30,487 nt of DNA from JANNOG01 sp050329415. GTDB taxonomy: Bacteria > Actinomycetota > Actinomycetes > Actinomycetales > JBBAYJ01. The notes beneath the pieces were generated by a model. The model worked only from the letters and a program-made list of their open reading frames with translations, did not search any database and was not told the DNA's origin. Positions 8,225 through 17,548 of the stretch are shown here, piece after piece. Position 1 is the stretch's first letter. Each line of letters starts with the position of its first letter. The position numbers and the translations under genes were made by a program. The DNA lies in contig JBHJOS010000151.1 of NCBI GenBank assembly GCA_050329415.1, positions 1-30,487 on the forward strand. The letters are read 5' to 3'.

Positions 8225-8671
8225 ATGACCGAGAACTCCGCATCCTCCGCCACCGGTGCGGCGCGGTCCGGCATCATCCGGGACCCGGCCCGGTTCCGCT
8301 CGCGCCTGCTGGCCTGGCTGGGGGGAGCGGTCGCTGCCCTCGTCGTCTGGGTCGTGGCCGCACCCATCGCGGGAGCGGACCTGCGGGCGACCGTCGCCGG
8401 CTCCGAGCAGGAGATCGTGGCCGTCGCCGCGGTCGTCTCCGCACTGGTCCAGGGCGGGATCGGGTGGGCGGTGCTGGCCCTGCTCGAGCGGTTCCTCGGC
8501 CGCGCTCGGACGATCTGGCTGGTCCTCGCCGCTCTGGTCCTCGTGTTCTCCGGTGTCAACGCGGCAACCGCCGCCGGAAACACCGAGACCGCCGTCTGGC
8601 TGAACGTCATGCACGTAGCGGTCGCCGCCGTCCTCGTGCCGGTGCTGGCGCGCACGTCACCGCGTCGCTGA
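8225..8671 (+). CDS. Small four-helix membrane protein (DUF6069-like)
   Basis: A 148-residue protein with four hydrophobic segments: LLAWLGGAVAALVVWVVAAP, the stretch around VAVAAVVSALVQGGIGWAVL, TIWLVLAALVLVFSGVNAA and AVWLNVMHVAVAAVLVPVLA. The even spacing and the final TM with a conserved-looking MHVAVA stretch match the DUF6069 family, which is common in actinobacteria and of unknown function. ATG 8225 is chosen because AGGGAG sits 5 nt upstream; the GTG at 8219 lies inside that ribosome binding site. Divergent from, and probably controlled by, the MarR gene. A strong hairpin follows at 8706. Confidence 0.75.
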   Translation: MTENSASSATGAARSGIIRDPARFRSRLLAWLGGAVAALVVWVVAAPIAGADLRATVAGSEQEIVAVAAVVSALVQGGIGWAVLALLERFLGRARTIWLVLAALVLVFSGVNAATAAGNTETAVWLNVMHVAVAAVLVPVLARTSPRR

Positions 8672-8705
8672 GGACGACCGCGCCGTCGCAGGAGATCGAA
8701 CTCAT

Positions 8706-8745
8706 GCGCACCGCAGGCTCGTGTCGACACGAACCTGCGGTGCGC
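8706..8745. terminator. Long near-perfect hairpin after the DUF6069-like gene
   Basis: A 40-bp inverted repeat: arms GCGCACCGCAGG (8706-8717) and CCTGCGGTGCGC (8734-8745), one mismatched pair, then an inner perfect palindrome TCGTGTCGACACGA (8719-8732). On the plus strand it is followed by a short GCTTTG. It probably ends the transcript of the gene stopping at 8671, but its length and lack of a T-run leave other roles open. Confidence 0.6.
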
Positions 8746-8847
8746 ACCGCTTTGTCATAACGTAGCTTATCGGCTCCGGGGCCGGGAGTTGCGTCTCATG
8801 CAAGGGCTCCCGGTCGCGCCGGTCGGCGACCTGTGATCGCGCGTGAC

Positions 8848-8853
8848 TAAGGT
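8848..8853 (+). promoter_or_regulatory. -10 box for a leaderless SRPBCC transcript
   Basis: TAAGGT (TANNNT) lies exactly 6 bp before the GTG start at 8860, the spacing expected when transcription begins at the start codon. The AAGG could alternatively act as a weak ribosome binding site. No clear -35. Confidence 0.45.
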
Positions 8854-8859
8854 CGACGT

Positions 8860-9324
8860 GTGCCGCTGGTGGAGGTCATTACCCGGGCGCGGTGCGCGCC
8901 CGAGGTCCTGTTCGACCTGGCGCTCGACGTCGATGCGCACGCGGCGTCGCTGTCCGGCAGCGGGGAGACGGCCACGACCAGCAGCGGGGTTCGCCGGCTC
9001 GGTCGCGGCGACGAGGTGACGTTCCGGGCCCGTCACCTGGGGGTGGTGTGGCGGCTGACCAGCCGGGTGAGTGAGTACGAGCGGCCGCACCGCTTCGTCG
9101 ACGAGCAGGTCCGTGGACCGTTCGCGTTCATGCGGCACGAGCACCTGTTCGAGAAGGCCGGCGCCGGCGCGGTCATGATCGACCGCATGGACGTGGTGGC
9201 CCCGCTCGGCGTGGTGGGTGCAGCCGTGGGCCACGTGGTCCTGCAGCCGTACCTGCGACGACTGCTTCGCCAGCGCGGCGCTTACCTGGCCCGAGCAGCG
9301 GAAGCGACCCTCGGACCGCCGTGA
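8860..9324 (+). CDS. SRPBCC family protein (polyketide cyclase/START-like fold)
   Basis: A 154-residue protein with the helix-grip pattern: VEVITRARCAPEVLFDLALDVDAH at the N-terminus, a run of beta-strands (DEVTFRARHLGVVWRLTSRV, RFVDEQVRGPF, FMRHEHLFEKA) and a long C-terminal helix (VVLQPYLRRLLRQRGAYL). YERPHRFVDEQVRGPFAFMRHEH is typical of SRPBCC proteins annotated as ligand-binding or cyclase/dehydrase. No catalytic residue can be assigned. The GTG start at 8860 agrees with a -10 box 6 bp upstream. Convergent with the UvrA-like gene. Confidence 0.8.
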   Translation: MPLVEVITRARCAPEVLFDLALDVDAHAASLSGSGETATTSSGVRRLGRGDEVTFRARHLGVVWRLTSRVSEYERPHRFVDEQVRGPFAFMRHEHLFEKAGAGAVMIDRMDVVAPLGVVGAAVGHVVLQPYLRRLLRQRGAYLARAAEATLGPP

Positions 9325-9457
9325 CGACCGGGACGTCCGCCGGCCTCGTTCCCGTTTCCCGATCCCCTGCGGGATGCCGAGGCACGTGGCGGCAGTCCTT
9401 CGCTCGGCCCGCGCCGACACCGCCATTCCACCGCTCGGGGCCGCCGATCAGCACGGA

Positions 9458-11866
<2,409 letters not shown>

Positions 11867-11874
11867 CGTCGGCG

Positions 11875-12285
11875 TCAGCGGACCTCGAAGATCCGGATCA
11901 TGTTGCCCGCGGGGTCGCGGACCGCGCAGTCCCGCACGCCCCACGGCTGGTCGGCCGGTTCCTGGACGACGTCGACGTCGCGCGCCTGGAGCTGCTCGAA
12001 GGTGCCGTCGAGGTCCGGGGTCGCGAGGTTGATGCCGGCGTACGTGCCCTTCGCCATCATCTCGGTGATCGTGCGGCGCTCGTCGTCGGTCACGCCGGGG
12101 TCGGCGGCGGGCGGCGCCAGCACGATCGAGGTCCCGGGCTGGCCGGGCGGGCCGACTGTGATCCAGCGCAGGCCGCCGTACTCGACGTCGTTGCGCACCT
12201 CGAAGCCGAGCGTGTCGCGGTAGAACCCGAGTGCGGCGGCCGGGTCGTCGTGCGGGAGGAAGGCCTGGTGGATGGTGAGGTCCAT
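11875..12285 (-). CDS. VOC family protein (glyoxalase/bleomycin-resistance fold)
   Basis: A 136-residue protein with two beta-alpha-beta-beta-beta units. MDLTIHQAFLPHDDPAAALG and FYRDTLGFEVRNDVEYGGLR form the first, and TYAGINLATPDLDGTFEQLQ followed by VQEPADQPWGVRDCAVRDPA the second, ending in MIRIFEVR. The H/E metal positions are only partly clear. It may bind or modify a small toxic compound. Two starts compete. ATG 12294 overlaps the AraC stop in an ATGA; ATG 12285 has GAGG at a good distance and matches relatives that begin MDLT/MDIT. I chose 12285. It sits between the AraC regulator and the UvrA-like gene as the middle gene of a tight operon. Confidence 0.88.
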   Translation of the reverse strand: MDLTIHQAFLPHDDPAAALGFYRDTLGFEVRNDVEYGGLRWITVGPPGQPGTSIVLAPPAADPGVTDDERRTITEMMAKGTYAGINLATPDLDGTFEQLQARDVDVVQEPADQPWGVRDCAVRDPAGNMIRIFEVR

Positions 12286-12290
12286 GGCCG

Positions 12291-12740
12291 TCATCCTCGC
12301 GGCGCCGACCGGGCCGGTGCTTCTCGATTCCTGATCGGTCGCATCACGCGCTTCGCCTCGCAGGGCGGCATCCCTCGCGTCGCGTCGCCCGCCCGGCGCC
12401 GGTAGGCGCTCGGGGGCACCCCGACGAGCTCGGTGAAGCGGGTGCTGAACGTGCCCAGCGACGAGCACCCCACGGCGAAGCAGACCTCGGTGACACCGAG
12501 GTCGCCTCGGCGCAGCAGGGCCATCGCCCGTTCGATGCGCCTGGTCATGAGGTAGCTGTACGGGGACTCGCCGTAGGCCGCCCGGAACTCGCGGCTGAGG
12601 TGCCCGGCCGACATGTGGACGCCGCGAGCGAGCGCCGCGACGTCCAGGGGGCGTGCGTACTCCCGGTCGATCCGGTCCCGCACCCGGCGCAACCGGGCCA
12701 GGTCGCGCAGCCGGTGCGCATCCGCGACGTCGCCGGCCAC
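12291..12740 (-). CDS. AraC-family transcriptional regulator (short)
   Basis: A 149-residue protein consisting almost only of the double helix-turn-helix DNA-binding domain: LDVAALARGVHMSAGHLSRE (first HTH), then LMTRRIERAMALLRRGDLGV and EVCFAVGCSSLGTFSTRFTE (second HTH), followed by VGVPPSAYRRR. There is no separate ligand-binding domain, so it may respond through a partner or act as a constitutive activator, as SoxS/MarA-like proteins do. GTG 12740 is the only reasonable start. It leads an operon with the VOC and UvrA-like genes (stop overlaps a possible VOC start), and probably regulates it. Confidence 0.9.
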   Translation of the reverse strand: MAGDVADAHRLRDLARLRRVRDRIDREYARPLDVAALARGVHMSAGHLSREFRAAYGESPYSYLMTRRIERAMALLRRGDLGVTEVCFAVGCSSLGTFSTRFTELVGVPPSAYRRRAGDATRGMPPCEAKRVMRPIRNREAPARSAPRG

Positions 12741-12802
12741 CGGGTCACCGTGCCACGTCGCAGGCCCCGATGCCCAACGGTCGCGCTGGCGATCGTCCGT
12801 TG

Positions 12803-12832
12803 CCGGCCGATCCGATGATCGGACCCGGCCGG
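12803..12832. terminator. Hairpin between aldo/keto reductase and AraC genes
   Basis: CCGGCC (12803-12808) can pair with GGCCGG (12827-12832), and inside it TCCGAT-G-ATCGGA (12811-12823) is a perfect dyad. It lies downstream of the minus-strand aldo/keto reductase and upstream of the AraC gene, so it could be a terminator for the former or an operator for the latter. Confidence 0.4.
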
Positions 12833-12885
12833 AGGATCACCGAATCGGGCGGACAGTGGCAGCCATCCCGGCCGGCGGGTCCCGG

Positions 12886-13863
12886 TCAGGCATCCCGGCT
12901 GGGCGCCGTGATGGTGTCGATCTCGGCGAGGTCCTCGGCAGTCGGCTGCCAGAGGGCGGCGTCGGCGTTCGCGTGGACCTGCTCCGGGCTGCGGGCGCCC
13001 GCGATCACCGACCCGACGGCAGGCTGCCCGGCCAGCCCGCCGATGGCGACGTGGAGGAGGGACACCTCGCGTTCGGCGGCGAACTCCTCCAGCGCTTCCA
13101 GGCGGTCCCAGTCGGCGGTGTCGTAGCGGGCCCGGGCGCGGGGCTGGGCCAGCCGGGATCCCTCGGGCGGCTCGTGGCCCCGCCGGTACTTGCCGGTGAG
13201 GAGCCCGGACGCCAGCGGGTAGTACGGCAGCAGCCCCACGCCGACGTGCCGGCAGGCCGGGATGAGCTCCCGCTCGGGGTCGCGATGCAGCAGGTTGTAG
13301 TGGTTCTGGGCGGAGACGAACCGCTCGACGCCCAGTGCCGCCGCAGCGCGGTCGGCGTCGACCACCTGCCAGGCGGCGAAGTTCGACGAGCCGACATACC
13401 GCACCTTGCCCTCGCGGACGAGGTCGTCCAGGGTCCGCAGCGTCTCGTCGATCGGCGTCGTCGGGTCCGGCCGGTGCATCTGGTAGAGATCGATCCGATC
13501 GGTCCGCAGCCGCCGCAGCGACCCCTCGACGGAGCGCCGGACGGCGTTGCGCGACCCCCGGGGCTCCCAGTCCGGCGACAGCGCCCGCCCGCCCGGGTAC
13601 CCGAACTTGGTGGCGACGACCACCGAGTCGCGTCGCCCGTCCGCGAGGGCGGCACCGAGGAGCTCCTCGCTCTCCCCCGGGCGGCTGCCGTACCCCTCGG
13701 CGGTGTCGAAGAGCGTGATCCCGCGGTCCACGGCGGCGTGCACGACCCGGGCTGTCTCGGCGGCGTCGATGAGGGAGCCGAAGGCGTTGCAGCCGACACC
13801 CACCCGGGAGACGGCCAGCCCGGACCGGCCGAGCCGGACCGTCGGCATCTCACCACTCGCCAC
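12886..13863 (-). CDS. Aldo/keto reductase
   Basis: A 325-residue NADPH-dependent TIM-barrel oxidoreductase. The catalytic tetrad is visible: D53 and Y58 in LFDTAEGYG, K86 in VATKFG and H130 in YQMHRPD. LGRSGLAVSRVGVGCNAFG at the N-terminus and RYVGSSNFAAWQV, FVSAQNHYNLLHR, LPYYPLASGLLTGKYRRG and SVIAGARSPEQVHANA are standard for the YajO/Tas-like branch. The physiological substrate is unknown. GTG 13863 is supported by a TACGCT box 6 bp upstream; ATG 13848 is an alternative. Divergent from the glycerophosphodiesterase gene across 61 bp. Confidence 0.92.
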   Translation of the reverse strand: MASGEMPTVRLGRSGLAVSRVGVGCNAFGSLIDAAETARVVHAAVDRGITLFDTAEGYGSRPGESEELLGAALADGRRDSVVVATKFGYPGGRALSPDWEPRGSRNAVRRSVEGSLRRLRTDRIDLYQMHRPDPTTPIDETLRTLDDLVREGKVRYVGSSNFAAWQVVDADRAAAALGVERFVSAQNHYNLLHRDPERELIPACRHVGVGLLPYYPLASGLLTGKYRRGHEPPEGSRLAQPRARARYDTADWDRLEALEEFAAEREVSLLHVAIGGLAGQPAVGSVIAGARSPEQVHANADAALWQPTAEDLAEIDTITAPSRDA

Positions 13864-13869
13864 CGTCCG

Positions 13870-13875
13870 AGCGTA
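13870..13875 (-). promoter_or_regulatory. -10 box for a leaderless aldo/keto reductase transcript
   Basis: On the minus strand TACGCT is followed by 6 nt and then the GTG start at 13863, so transcription would begin at the start codon. There is no ribosome binding site before that GTG, which agrees with a leaderless message. Confidence 0.5.
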
Positions 13876-13911
13876 GGACCCGGCTCCGGCGGGTCAGGGG
13901 CCGGGTCGGCG

Positions 13912-13917
13912 TAGCGT
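13912..13917 (+). promoter_or_regulatory. -10 box for a leaderless glycerophosphodiesterase transcript
   Basis: TAGCGT lies 7 bp before the GTG start at 13925, and no ribosome binding site is present. Together with the opposite box at 13870 it makes a compact divergent leaderless promoter pair. Confidence 0.5.
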
Positions 13918-13924
13918 CGGCCGG

Positions 13925-14758
13925 GTGAGCGGCACGTCCTCCCGCCCGGCCCCGCACCCTGCGCTCACCGGTCCCCCGCTGGGCCTGGCGCACCGGGGGT
14001 TCACGCCGCCCGGACCGGGGCGGGACGGCCATGCGTGGGAGAACACCCTTCCGGCGTTCCAGGCCGCGCGCGCCACCGGGCTGCGCCACCTCGAACTCGA
14101 CGTGCACACGACCCGGGACGGGGTGTGCGCCGTCGTGCACGACCCACACCTGCGCCGCGTGGCGGGGGTCGACGCCCGCGTCCGCGACCTCGCCTGGGAC
14201 CAGGTGTCCCGGATCCGGGTCGGCGGCGGACACCCGGTGCCGCGGCTGGAGGAGGTGCTCGACGCGATCCCCGACGCCGTCCTCAACGTCGACTGCAAGA
14301 CGTCCGCCACGGTGGCTCCGCTGATCGCGGCCCTGCGTGCCCGACCGGTGGGCGACCGGGAGCGCGTGATCGTGGCCTCGTTCGACGGCCGGCGGTCGGC
14401 CGCCGTGGCCCGCGCGGTCCCGGGGGTGGCCCGAAGTGCGGGCACCGCGGGTGCGCTCGGCGCCCGGCTCGCGGCCGCACTGCCGGGGACGGCGCTGCCG
14501 CGGCTCCTGGCGGGCTGGGCGGTCCGGGGCGTCCAGGCCCTCCAGGTGCCCGAGCGGCAGGGACGGCTGCGGGTGGTCACGCCGCGGCTCGTCGAACTGG
14601 CCCACGACGCCGGGCTGCAGGTGCACGTCTGGGTGGTGGACGACCCCGCCGACATGCACCGGCTGCTCGACCTCGGAGTCGACGGTCTCGTCACCGACCG
14701 CGCGGACCTGCTCTCGGCGGTGCTGGCGGATCGGCGGCGCCGGGACGACGGAGCATGA
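13925..14758 (+). CDS. Glycerophosphodiester phosphodiesterase
   Basis: A 277-residue GDPD-family TIM-barrel enzyme that would hydrolyse deacylated phospholipids to glycerol-3-phosphate and an alcohol. Key residues: H23-R24-G25 in LAHRGF, E39-N40 in AWENTLPAF, E57 and D59 in LELDVHTTRDG, H72 in VVHDPHL and K125 in NVDCKT, with a C-terminal HVWVVDDPADMHRLLDLGVD and GLVTDRADLL. There is no signal peptide, so it is probably cytoplasmic. GTG 13925 is chosen because a TAGCGT box lies 7 bp upstream. The stop codon (14756-14758) lies inside the left arm of a long palindrome. Confidence 0.92.
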   Translation: MSGTSSRPAPHPALTGPPLGLAHRGFTPPGPGRDGHAWENTLPAFQAARATGLRHLELDVHTTRDGVCAVVHDPHLRRVAGVDARVRDLAWDQVSRIRVGGGHPVPRLEEVLDAIPDAVLNVDCKTSATVAPLIAALRARPVGDRERVIVASFDGRRSAAVARAVPGVARSAGTAGALGARLAAALPGTALPRLLAGWAVRGVQALQVPERQGRLRVVTPRLVELAHDAGLQVHVWVVDDPADMHRLLDLGVDGLVTDRADLLSAVLADRRRRDDGA

Positions 14759-14832
14759 TCCAACGGAGTGGGCAGCTATGCATGATCACTCGTCTTCCGA
14801 TCATGCACGCCTGCCCACTCTGTCGGATCATG
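14754..14832. repeat. Long imperfect palindrome (34-bp arms, 11-bp loop)
   Basis: Left arm 14754-14787, loop 14788-14798, right arm 14799-14832. The arms match at 29 of 34 positions. Each arm starts and ends with CATGATC and has GAGTGGGCAG in the middle. In RNA from the plus strand two of the five mismatches would be G:U pairs. The left arm includes the stop codon of the upstream gene. It may be a dispersed palindromic element (REP/MITE-like), a terminator, or both. Confidence 0.75.
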
Positions 14833-14888
14833 GCGGACGGGTGACTCCAGCGGTCGCGGGACGATAGATCACCGGCAGGATGCGGTCC

Positions 14889-16295
14889 ATGGCCACCGAG
14901 GCTCGCTCCGTCCCTCCCGGACCCCTCGCCGACCCGCGCGCCCGCCGCCGTGAGCAACGGGGGTGGTACTTCTACGACTGGGCGAACAGCGCCTTCTACA
15001 CCACCGTGAGCACGGTCCTCGCCGGGCCGTACCTCACTGCGGTCGCCACCGAGTCCGCCTGCCCCGGCCTCGCGGACGGCGAGCGGTGCACCGGGACCGT
15101 CGCGCTCCTCGGGGTCGTCCCGGTCAGCCCGGGCAGCCTCTACGCGTTCCTCATCACGATCTCGACCGTCGTCATCGCGCTGACGCTGCCGTTCGTCGGG
15201 GCACTGGCGGACCGGTCCCCGCGCAAGCGGGTCCTCCTGGCGCGGTTCGCGTGGACCGGGGCGGCGCTGGGGGCCGGACTGTTCCTCGTCACCGGGTCGA
15301 ACTGGGTACTCGGCGCGACCCTGCTGGTCGGAGTCAACTTCTGCTTCGCCGCGTCGATCACCGTGTACGACGCGATTCTCGTGGACGTCGCCACCGCGGA
15401 CGAGCGGGACCGGGTGTCGAGCCGAGGCTGGGCACTCGGCTACGCCGCCGGCTTCCTCCTGCTGGTCCTCAATCTCGGCCTGGTCCTGGGGGCGGGGTCG
15501 ATTGGCCTCTCGGAGGGCCTGGCGGTGCGGATCAGCATGCTGTCCGGGGCGCTCTGGTGGGCAGGATTCACAGTGGTCCCCTATCTCACCCTGCGCGATC
15601 GGCCAGCCACCGACGTGGTCGGCCCGCGGCGGCCCGGGGTGGGCGGTGCCGTCCTGGGGTCGCTGGCTCAGCTCCGCGACACCCTGCGCGAGGCGCGCCG
15701 GTACCCGCAGACCCTGCTGTTCCTGCTCGCCTACGTGTTCTTCAACGACGGCGTCCAGACCGTCATCACGGTGTCGAGTGTCTACGGCGCCGAGGAGCTG
15801 GGCTTCGCCACGTCGGAGCTCATCGTCGCCATCGTCGTCGTCCAGTTCGTCGCGATCGGCGGGGCACTGGCCTTCGGCCGGCTGGCCGCGGAGTTCGGGG
15901 CGAAGCGGACGATCCTCGGCAGTCTCGTGCTGTGGACCGCCGTGGTGGCCGCCGGGTTCGTGCTGCCCGCCGGGGACCTCGGCCCGTTCGTCGGGCTGGC
16001 GGCCGGCATCGGGCTGGTGCTGGGCGGCACCCAGGCGCTCAGCCGGTCGCTCTTCAGCCAGCTCGTCCCGTACGGCAAGCAGGCCGAGTACTTCAGCCTC
16101 TACCAGGCGGCCGAGCGCGGGACCTCGTGGTTCGGCACCCTGACGTTCGGCCTGGTCCAGCAGCTCACCGGTTCCTTCCGGTGGGCCATCGTCGCGTTGG
16201 TCGTCTTCTTCGTCGTCGGCGGGCTGCTGCTGTCCCGGGTCGACGTCCGGCGTGGCATCCGGGAGGCGGGCAACGAGGTGCCCCGCGTCGTGTGA
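14889..16295 (+). CDS. UMF1-family MFS permease
   Basis: A 468-residue integral membrane protein with about 12 hydrophobic segments. The N-terminal REQRGWYFYDWANSAFYTTV carries the YDWANSA signature of the UMF1/Atg22-like MFS family. Other family landmarks are GALADRSPRKRVLL (MFS loop motif), SSRGWALGYAAGFLLLVLNL, YVFFNDGVQTV and FFSQLVP-like SLFSQLVPYGKQAEYFSLYQ. The substrate is unknown; relatives in fungi export amino acids from vacuoles. ATG 14889 is preferred because CAGGA (14876-14880) is 8 nt upstream; ATG 14880 overlaps it. It follows the palindromic element and precedes rbpA by 115 bp. Confidence 0.88.
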   Translation: MATEARSVPPGPLADPRARRREQRGWYFYDWANSAFYTTVSTVLAGPYLTAVATESACPGLADGERCTGTVALLGVVPVSPGSLYAFLITISTVVIALTLPFVGALADRSPRKRVLLARFAWTGAALGAGLFLVTGSNWVLGATLLVGVNFCFAASITVYDAILVDVATADERDRVSSRGWALGYAAGFLLLVLNLGLVLGAGSIGLSEGLAVRISMLSGALWWAGFTVVPYLTLRDRPATDVVGPRRPGVGGAVLGSLAQLRDTLREARRYPQTLLFLLAYVFFNDGVQTVITVSSVYGAEELGFATSELIVAIVVVQFVAIGGALAFGRLAAEFGAKRTILGSLVLWTAVVAAGFVLPAGDLGPFVGLAAGIGLVLGGTQALSRSLFSQLVPYGKQAEYFSLYQAAERGTSWFGTLTFGLVQQLTGSFRWAIVALVVFFVVGGLLLSRVDVRRGIREAGNEVPRVV

Positions 16296-16303
16296 GCCGC
16301 CCG

Positions 16304-16329
16304 GGAACACGGCGCGCGCGAAGACCGTT
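16304..16329 (+). promoter_or_regulatory. SigR-type promoter of rbpA
   Basis: GGAAC (16304-16308), 18 bp, then GTT (16327-16329) matches the actinobacterial SigR/SigH disulfide-stress promoter pattern GGAAT-N18-GTT at all but one base. Transcription of rbpA from SigR is known in Streptomyces coelicolor, which supports the call. The leader would be about 75 nt. Confidence 0.65.
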
Positions 16330-16348
16330 GTCGAATCGTGATGACGCG

Positions 16349-16388
16349 CTGTCACCAGGCTCACGAGGCCGACGGCGCCCGGTGACAG
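16349..16388 (+). promoter_or_regulatory. Stem in the rbpA leader
   Basis: CTGTCACC (16349-16356) and GGTGACAG (16381-16388) form a perfect 8-bp inverted repeat with a 24-nt loop in the presumed 5' leader, ending 22 bp before the start codon. It could influence translation or be an operator; no known riboswitch is recognised. Confidence 0.35.
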
Positions 16389-16410
16389 ACGACGTCGAAA
16401 GGGTGGCCAC

Positions 16411-16755
16411 ATGAGCGAGCGCAGCCTCCGGGGAACCCGGCTGGGGTCGGTCAGCCTCGAGTCCGACGAGTCCGTCGAGCTCGCGCCCCGGCGCATGGCC
16501 CACTACGACTGCCCTCACGGTCACGTCACCGCCGTGCCGTTCTCGGTCGAGGCCGAGGCGCCGCCGCTGTGGGAATGCCGATGCGGGGCCGAGGCGCTCC
16601 TGCGCGACGCTCAGCGTCCGGAGGCCAAGGTCACCCGTCCACCGCGAACCCACTGGGACATGCTGCTGGAGCGGCGCACCATCTCCGAGCTGGAGGAACT
16701 GCTGCAGGAGCGGCTGGACCTGCTGCGGTCGGGCAAGCTCAGGAAGTCGGCCTGA
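16411..16755 (+). CDS. rbpA: RNA polymerase-binding protein RbpA
   Basis: A 114-residue actinobacterial transcription factor that binds RNA polymerase and the principal sigma factor and stabilises the open complex. Full length for the family. The core domain has DCPHGHVTAVPFSVEAEAPP and WECRCGAEALL, where C34, H38, C56 and C58 fit the zinc-binding set of Streptomyces RbpA. The basic linker (PEAKVTRPPRTHWDMLLERR) and the sigma-interaction helix (SELEELLQERLDLLRSG) follow. The start ATG has AAAGGG upstream. A SigR-type promoter precedes it, suggesting induction by disulfide stress. Its last 17 bp overlap the 3' end of the convergent ppm1 gene. Confidence 0.96.
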   Translation: MSERSLRGTRLGSVSLESDESVELAPRRMAHYDCPHGHVTAVPFSVEAEAPPLWECRCGAEALLRDAQRPEAKVTRPPRTHWDMLLERRTISELEELLQERLDLLRSGKLRKSA

Positions 16756-17548
16756 CCTCGCGGTCGGCCCGGCGGCCGGCCACCCGCCGTGCCACGGCGC
16801 GCACCCGCGCCGCACGGTCCCGCAGTCCCCACACCGTGACCCGGGTGAGAGCCTCGACGACGATGTCGCGGCTCATCTTCGACACCCCGGCCTCTCGCTC
16901 GACGAACGTGATGGGCACCTCGACGACGCGACCGCCGGTTCGCAGGACCCGCCAGGTCATGTCGATCTGGAAGCAGTAGCCGGACGACGCCACCTCCGCG
17001 AGGGGCAGCGCCGCCAGCGATCCTCCACGGAACGCCCGGTACCCGGCGGTGGCGTCCCGCACCGCGATGCCGAGGGCCAGCCGGGCGTAGAGGTTGCCCC
17101 CGCGGCTGATGAGCCGCCGCGACAGCGGCCAGTTCGCCACCCTGCCCCCCGGCACCCATCGGGAGCCGATCGCGAGGTCGGCCCCGGCGGCGACGGCGTC
17201 GAGCAGCTGCGGCAGGTACCTCGGGAGGTGCGAGCCGTCGGCGTCCATCTCGCACACGACGTCGTAGCCGCGCGCCAGTGCCCAGGCGAACCCGGCCCGG
17301 TAGGCCGGGCCGATGCCCTCCTTGCCGGTGCGGTGCAGGACGTGGACCGCCGGGTCCTCGGCCGCCCGCGCGTCGGCCCAGGCGCCGGTGCCGTCCGGTG
17401 ACGCGTCGTCGATGACGAGGATGTCGGCGTCGGGCACCGCCTCCCGCAGCGCCCCCAGGGTGACGGGCAGGCTGTCGATCTCGTTGTACGTCGGGATGCA
17501 GACGACGGTGCGCACGGGCGGAGTGTGCCCGGCCTGCCCGGGAATCAC
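16739..17548 (-). CDS. ppm1: Polyprenol monophosphomannose synthase
   Basis: A GT2-family glycosyltransferase, 269 residues from this start, that moves mannose from GDP-mannose to polyprenyl phosphate for lipoglycan synthesis and protein mannosylation. Seen: VVCIPTYNEIDSLPVTL, ILVIDDASPDGTGAWAD, the DxD motif D102-A-D104 in CEMDADGSH, GADLAIGSRWVPGG and YCFQIDMTWRV. A trailing basic C-terminus is cytoplasmic; there are no obvious TM helices. GTG 17548 overlaps the lnt stop in a GTGA (translational coupling). GTG 17515, just before RTVVCIP, would give 258 residues and is also possible. In mycobacteria Lnt and Ppm1 are one fused protein; here they are two coupled genes. Confidence 0.93.
   Translation of the reverse strand: MIPGQAGHTPPVRTVVCIPTYNEIDSLPVTLGALREAVPDADILVIDDASPDGTGAWADARAAEDPAVHVLHRTGKEGIGPAYRAGFAWALARGYDVVCEMDADGSHLPRYLPQLLDAVAAGADLAIGSRWVPGGRVANWPLSRRLISRGGNLYARLALGIAVRDATAGYRAFRGGSLAALPLAEVASSGYCFQIDMTWRVLRTGGRVVEVPITFVEREAGVSKMSRDIVVEALTRVTVWGLRDRAARVRAVARRVAGRRADREVRPTS

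Noticed and set aside
9325..9457. Terminator between the SRPBCC and UvrA-like genes
   Set aside because: Only a 5-bp ATCCC/GGGAT hairpin at 9362-9375 is visible, too weak to call.
14691..16496. 601-codon minus-strand frame over the UMF1 permease and palindrome
   Set aside because: Antisense to a permease with clear TM segments; its end reads through the palindrome only by chance.
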